This document shows positions 39,539 through 42,406 of a stretch of 42,406 nucleotides of DNA, in pieces. The notes beneath the pieces are model-generated. The model was not told the origin of the DNA and searched no databases. It saw only the letters and a program-made list of their open reading frames with translations. The position numbers were made by a program, and so were the translations under genes. The first letter of the stretch is position 1. The number at the start of each line of letters is the position of its first letter. The stretch comes from Bacillota bacterium (GTDB lineage: Bacteria; Bacillota; Clostridia; Lachnospirales; Lachnospiraceae), in contig JAEYJO010000005.1 of NCBI GenBank assembly GCA_023408815.1, forward strand, positions 1 to 42,406. The letters run 5' to 3'.

Positions 39539-41212
39539 ATGGAAAAGATTCTCGATGAGAACTACTATGATTTGATTATAGATAATGTAATGGTTCCCTA
39601 TTACGACATCGGCAACAATATCACATACATGAACGACCGTCATTCCCTTCTGCACGTTTTAGCAGGCCAAATAGACCCCTGCGATCTCGGAGCAAATGCA
39701 TATCACCGTTTCCCTTCCATATATATATTAACCTCGCAGATCAGTCTGGAAAAATCAGGTGTCATCGAGGTTCAGCGCAACCCTGCACTGGGATTATATG
39801 GAACCGGGGCTATTGTCGGAATCATAGATACCGGTATCGACTACCGCCATCCGGCTTTTAAGCACAATGACGGCACTACCAGAATATTATCCATATGGGA
39901 TCAGACTATTCAGTCAGGAACGCCGCCTGAAGATATGGTTTATGGGTCCGACTACCCGAAGGAATTGATTAACCTCGCTCTACGTTCCGCAGATCCTTTA
40001 TCTATCGTTCCTACCATAGATGAAAATGGCCATGGCACCGCAATAGCGAGCATAGCCGCCGGTAAACCCGACGAAGCCCAAGGCTTCAGCGGCGTGGCAC
40101 CAGAAGCCGAACTCGTCGTTGTAAAACTCAAACCGGCCAAATATAATTTACGAGAAGTTTCTTTTGTCCCGGATGATATATTATGCTATCAGGAATCGGA
40201 TATGATTCTGGCAGCCCGCTATATATTATCAGTCGCGCAAAGGCTGAACCGTCCCGTAGCCCTCTGCATCGCACTGGGCAGCAGCTCCGGAAGCCATGAC
40301 GGACAGGGGGCCGCAAGCAGCTATTTCGATTATATTACCCGTTTTTCCCAGATTTGTGTGGCAATTTCGGCCGGAAATGAAGGCAACAGCAATAGGCACT
40401 ACTACGGCAACACGACACAGGCACCCTATCAGTCAGAGTTTGAACTAAGAGTAGGAAATCAAGACAGATTATTCTCAATGGAAATCTGGCCTTACGCTCC
40501 CAGCCGTCTTTCTATTGAAATAACTTCACCCAGTGGAGAATCCACTTCTTTAATTTACCCCAGAATAAACTCTTGTGAGAGATTTAATTTTGTTTTTAAC
40601 CAAGGCACTATCTGGGTAAACAATTACAGCTTTGAAGAAGAAACAGGAGAACAACTAATATTGCTTCGCTTTGAAAATCCGATTTCAGGCATTTGGCGTT
40701 TCCAGCTGTATAACCTCGAAAATGAGCCTTTCTCATTTCACACATGGTTGCCTGCCGGAAATATAATTTCCCCAGAAACATACTTTCTTCAAGCGAATCC
40801 TGACACTACTATACTTTCACCAGGCAATTCTGTATATACAATGACAGTAACCGCATACAACCAGAATAACGATAGCATATTGATAGACTCCAGCAGAGGC
40901 TACAGTCGTACCGGTTTGCCCCAGCCGAATCTGGCCGCTCCCGGTTTTGATTTGACTTGCGCTCTTCCCAATAATCAATACGGCTCGCTAACCGGTACAG
41001 GCGCGGCCACTGCACATACTACGGGCATTATTGCTCTCCTTTTTGAATGGGCTGTGTCCAGAGGAAATTATACATCCATTACCGGAGTGGATATCAACCA
41101 TCTTCTGATCAGAGGCGCATCCCGCAGCCCCACCACCTCTTATCCCAACAATATTTGGGGATACGGGCAGGTTAATATCAATGGGGTGTTTGAACGGCTG
41201 GCCATTTTCTGA
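39539..41212 (+). CDS. Subtilase (S8) family protein, CspA/C-like, probable pseudoprotease (copy 2)
   Basis: A paralogue of the preceding protein with the same length (557), colinear numbering and about 70% identity over the first 100 residues by eye. Asp97 (GIIDTGIDYRHPAF), His165 (ENGHGTAIASI) and Asn280 (SAGNEGNSN) are conserved. The position of the catalytic Ser reads LTGTGAATAHTTG, so Gly488 again replaces it, and here the nearby Ser490 is Ala, making rescue by a neighbour unlikely. The start is the ATG at 39539, by homology with copy 1 and an AGGA just upstream; the frame extends 12 codons further. The 76-nt gap to copy 1 has no terminator, so both are probably co-transcribed. Confidence 0.85.
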   Translation: MEKILDENYYDLIIDNVMVPYYDIGNNITYMNDRHSLLHVLAGQIDPCDLGANAYHRFPSIYILTSQISLEKSGVIEVQRNPALGLYGTGAIVGIIDTGIDYRHPAFKHNDGTTRILSIWDQTIQSGTPPEDMVYGSDYPKELINLALRSADPLSIVPTIDENGHGTAIASIAAGKPDEAQGFSGVAPEAELVVVKLKPAKYNLREVSFVPDDILCYQESDMILAARYILSVAQRLNRPVALCIALGSSSGSHDGQGAASSYFDYITRFSQICVAISAGNEGNSNRHYYGNTTQAPYQSEFELRVGNQDRLFSMEIWPYAPSRLSIEITSPSGESTSLIYPRINSCERFNFVFNQGTIWVNNYSFEEETGEQLILLRFENPISGIWRFQLYNLENEPFSFHTWLPAGNIISPETYFLQANPDTTILSPGNSVYTMTVTAYNQNNDSILIDSSRGYSRTGLPQPNLAAPGFDLTCALPNNQYGSLTGTGAATAHTTGIIALLFEWAVSRGNYTSITGVDINHLLIRGASRSPTTSYPNNIWGYGQVNINGVFERLAIF

Positions 41213-41515
41213 CAACTGTAATTCCCCGCCGGAGCGGAATATTGTCTAACTTATCCGAATCGCTCTAAGGTGTCACCTCTGTATCCTGTGTGGGTGCAGG
41301 GGGACCTTCTGTATACCCCATTCAGCCGCATGTTTTTGGTAATTTTCACAGGGTCCGGAGGATTCACACTCCAAATCATTTTGTTATCACTCTGCTTCCC
41401 TTCCTTGCCACAGTCGGTATCACCGATTCTTGGCATAAAGGGAGCAAGTTTTTCAGGCCGTTATCAAAAGTGGCTCTGTATGCAGACGTAATGAGTTGTT
41501 TTGGATTTTATGGTG
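41213..41515. other. 303-nt spacer without a supported gene
   Basis: Between the second subtilase and gpmA lies a spacer that is less AT-rich than the other intergenic stretches here. An imperfect hairpin (attcc.../...ggaat, about 41223-41245) follows the subtilase stop but lacks a T-run. Minus-strand 41251-41436 is open for 61 codons, without a ribosome binding site and with nothing I recognise. It could be a gene remnant or an RNA. Confidence 0.4.
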
Positions 41516-42271
41516 CTAATTTTTGTCCTTGTTTGTATTAGCTTGGTTAGCAACTTTATTTGTTTTTTCTTCAATAAGATCCTTATCTCCCAAGTAGTAA
41601 TTCTTAATAACTCGAAAATCTTCATCAAATTCGTATACAAGGGGGATGCCTGTAGGTATATTTACTGATATGATTTCTTCCTCTGACAGCTGATCCAGAT
41701 GTTTTATCAACGCCCTGATTGTGTTTCCATGTGCAGCAATAATGACTCTTTTGCCCTGCTTCATATCATTTATGATGTTCTCTTCAAAATAGGGAATTAC
41801 TCTTTCTATTGTATCTTTTAAGCTCTCTACTAAAGGAAGTCTCTCCTTTGTAATCTCTCTATACTGTTCCTGATGCTTTGGGCTTCTACTATCATCTTCA
41901 TCTAATGCCGGAGGTAGAATATCATAGGAACGACGCCAGATTTGCACCTGTTGTTGTCCAAATCTTTTCGTAGTTTCTTCTTTATTAAGTCCTTGGAGCG
42001 CTCCATAATGACGTTCGTTAAGCAGCCATGATTTTTTAACCGGCAGCCACTCTCTATCCATCTCTTCCAATATAATGTTCAAGGTATGTATTGCCCTCTT
42101 AAGATATGATGTATAGCACACATCAAAATCATACCCCTCTTCTTTTAACAGTTGTCCTGCACTTTTTGCTTCCTGTTTTCCATGCTCCGATAGCTCTACA
42201 TCAGTCCATCCCGTAAATAAGTTAAGCCTGTTCCACTCACTTTCACCATGCCTAACGATAATCAGTTTCAT
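41516..42271 (-). CDS. gpmA: 2,3-bisphosphoglycerate-dependent phosphoglycerate mutase
   Basis: A 251-residue glycolytic enzyme that interconverts 3- and 2-phosphoglycerate using a phosphohistidine. The catalytic RHGESEWN (His8) is at the N terminus; FTGWTDVELSEHGKQEA, RAIHTLN, LNERHYGALQGLNKEET and the second catalytic His in IAAHGNTIRALIKHL are present, as is NIPTGIPLVYE. Length fits GpmA. GGGAGG lies about 10 nt before the ATG. The coding sequence is visibly AT-richer than its neighbours, which might reflect a different origin. It is a single-gene unit; I see no clear promoter in the 135 nt before the window end. Confidence 0.95.
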   Translation of the reverse strand: MKLIIVRHGESEWNRLNLFTGWTDVELSEHGKQEAKSAGQLLKEEGYDFDVCYTSYLKRAIHTLNIILEEMDREWLPVKKSWLLNERHYGALQGLNKEETTKRFGQQQVQIWRRSYDILPPALDEDDSRSPKHQEQYREITKERLPLVESLKDTIERVIPYFEENIINDMKQGKRVIIAAHGNTIRALIKHLDQLSEEEIISVNIPTGIPLVYEFDEDFRVIKNYYLGDKDLIEEKTNKVANQANTNKDKN

Positions 42272-42406
42272 ATGCTATTACCTCCCATATTAATCTTTGT
42301 TTTTCTCTTGTTAACTCGGTTTTTCTTATTCTTTCTTTTTTCATAGCTAAGCTTTCATAGTCTATGGCATTCCCCATGGCCTAAAATCATGGATATATGG
42401 ATGTTT

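Noticed and set aside
41251..41436. 61-codon minus-strand open frame as a gene
   Set aside because: No ribosome binding site, no recognised family; kept only as part of an odd spacer.

Overview
The window looks like a chromosomal segment of a motile, probably spore-forming member of the Clostridia, most likely family Lachnospiraceae. The pointers are AGGAGG-type ribosome binding sites, sigma-A type promoters, the order cdaA-cdaR-glmM, the order mbl-flgF-flgG (flhO/flhP of Bacillus), ftsE-ftsX-PcsB/EnvC-like-Ctp, a Spo0A DNA-binding domain, a YjfB-type motility protein and CspA/C-like subtilases. This assignment comes from protein recognition by eye, not from a search. I see no tRNA, rRNA, CRISPR array, integrase or intact insertion sequence. 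Nearly all genes lie on the minus strand; the plus-strand exceptions are an AraC regulator, a DUF3048 lipoprotein, the YjfB-like gene and two tandem subtilases.

Layout, left to right. 1-7022: a stand-alone Spo0A effector-domain gene; a sugar-nucleotide cluster (polytopic membrane protein, GDP-fucose synthase, mannose-1-phosphate guanylyltransferase) divergent from an AraC regulator; a YuiD/DUF212 membrane protein; and dTDP-4-dehydrorhamnose reductase. 7357-10699: DUF3048 lipoprotein (+), 2-isopropylmalate synthase and HPr. 10806-19261: an eight-gene same-strand run, in transcription order recD2, comFC, yvyF-like, two unknown membrane proteins, cdaA, cdaR and glmM, which puts c-di-AMP synthesis and peptidoglycan precursor supply next to DNA-processing genes. 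19378-22479: mbl, flgF, flgG, flgJ. 22714-27679: uvrB-uvrA with a LexA-box-like site upstream. 27914-32132: the ftsEX cell-wall hydrolase module with a carboxy-terminal protease. 32198-37569: a CdaR-family regulator, a degenerate TagA-like protein, a YjfB-like peptide, a CPBP protease, a small unknown protein, CvfB and an acyl-ACP thioesterase. 37789-41212: two tandem subtilase paralogues. 41516-42271: phosphoglycerate mutase.

The most notable signals are: (1) two tandem subtilase-like proteins that both carry Gly where the catalytic Ser is expected, preceded by a sigma-E-like promoter; the same kind of substitution is known in the C. difficile germination pseudoprotease CspC; (2) an 8-bp direct repeat with exact 21-bp periodicity between the AraC gene and the divergent fucose/mannose cluster, abutting that cluster's -35 box; (3) an 18-bp motif with invariant core CTTTYCTATT beside three separate terminator hairpins; (4) a GAAC-N4-GTTC box upstream of uvrBA buried in a long terminator-like palindrome; (5) a receiver-less Spo0A DNA-binding protein; (6) a TagA-family protein that has lost its conserved Asp and Asn.
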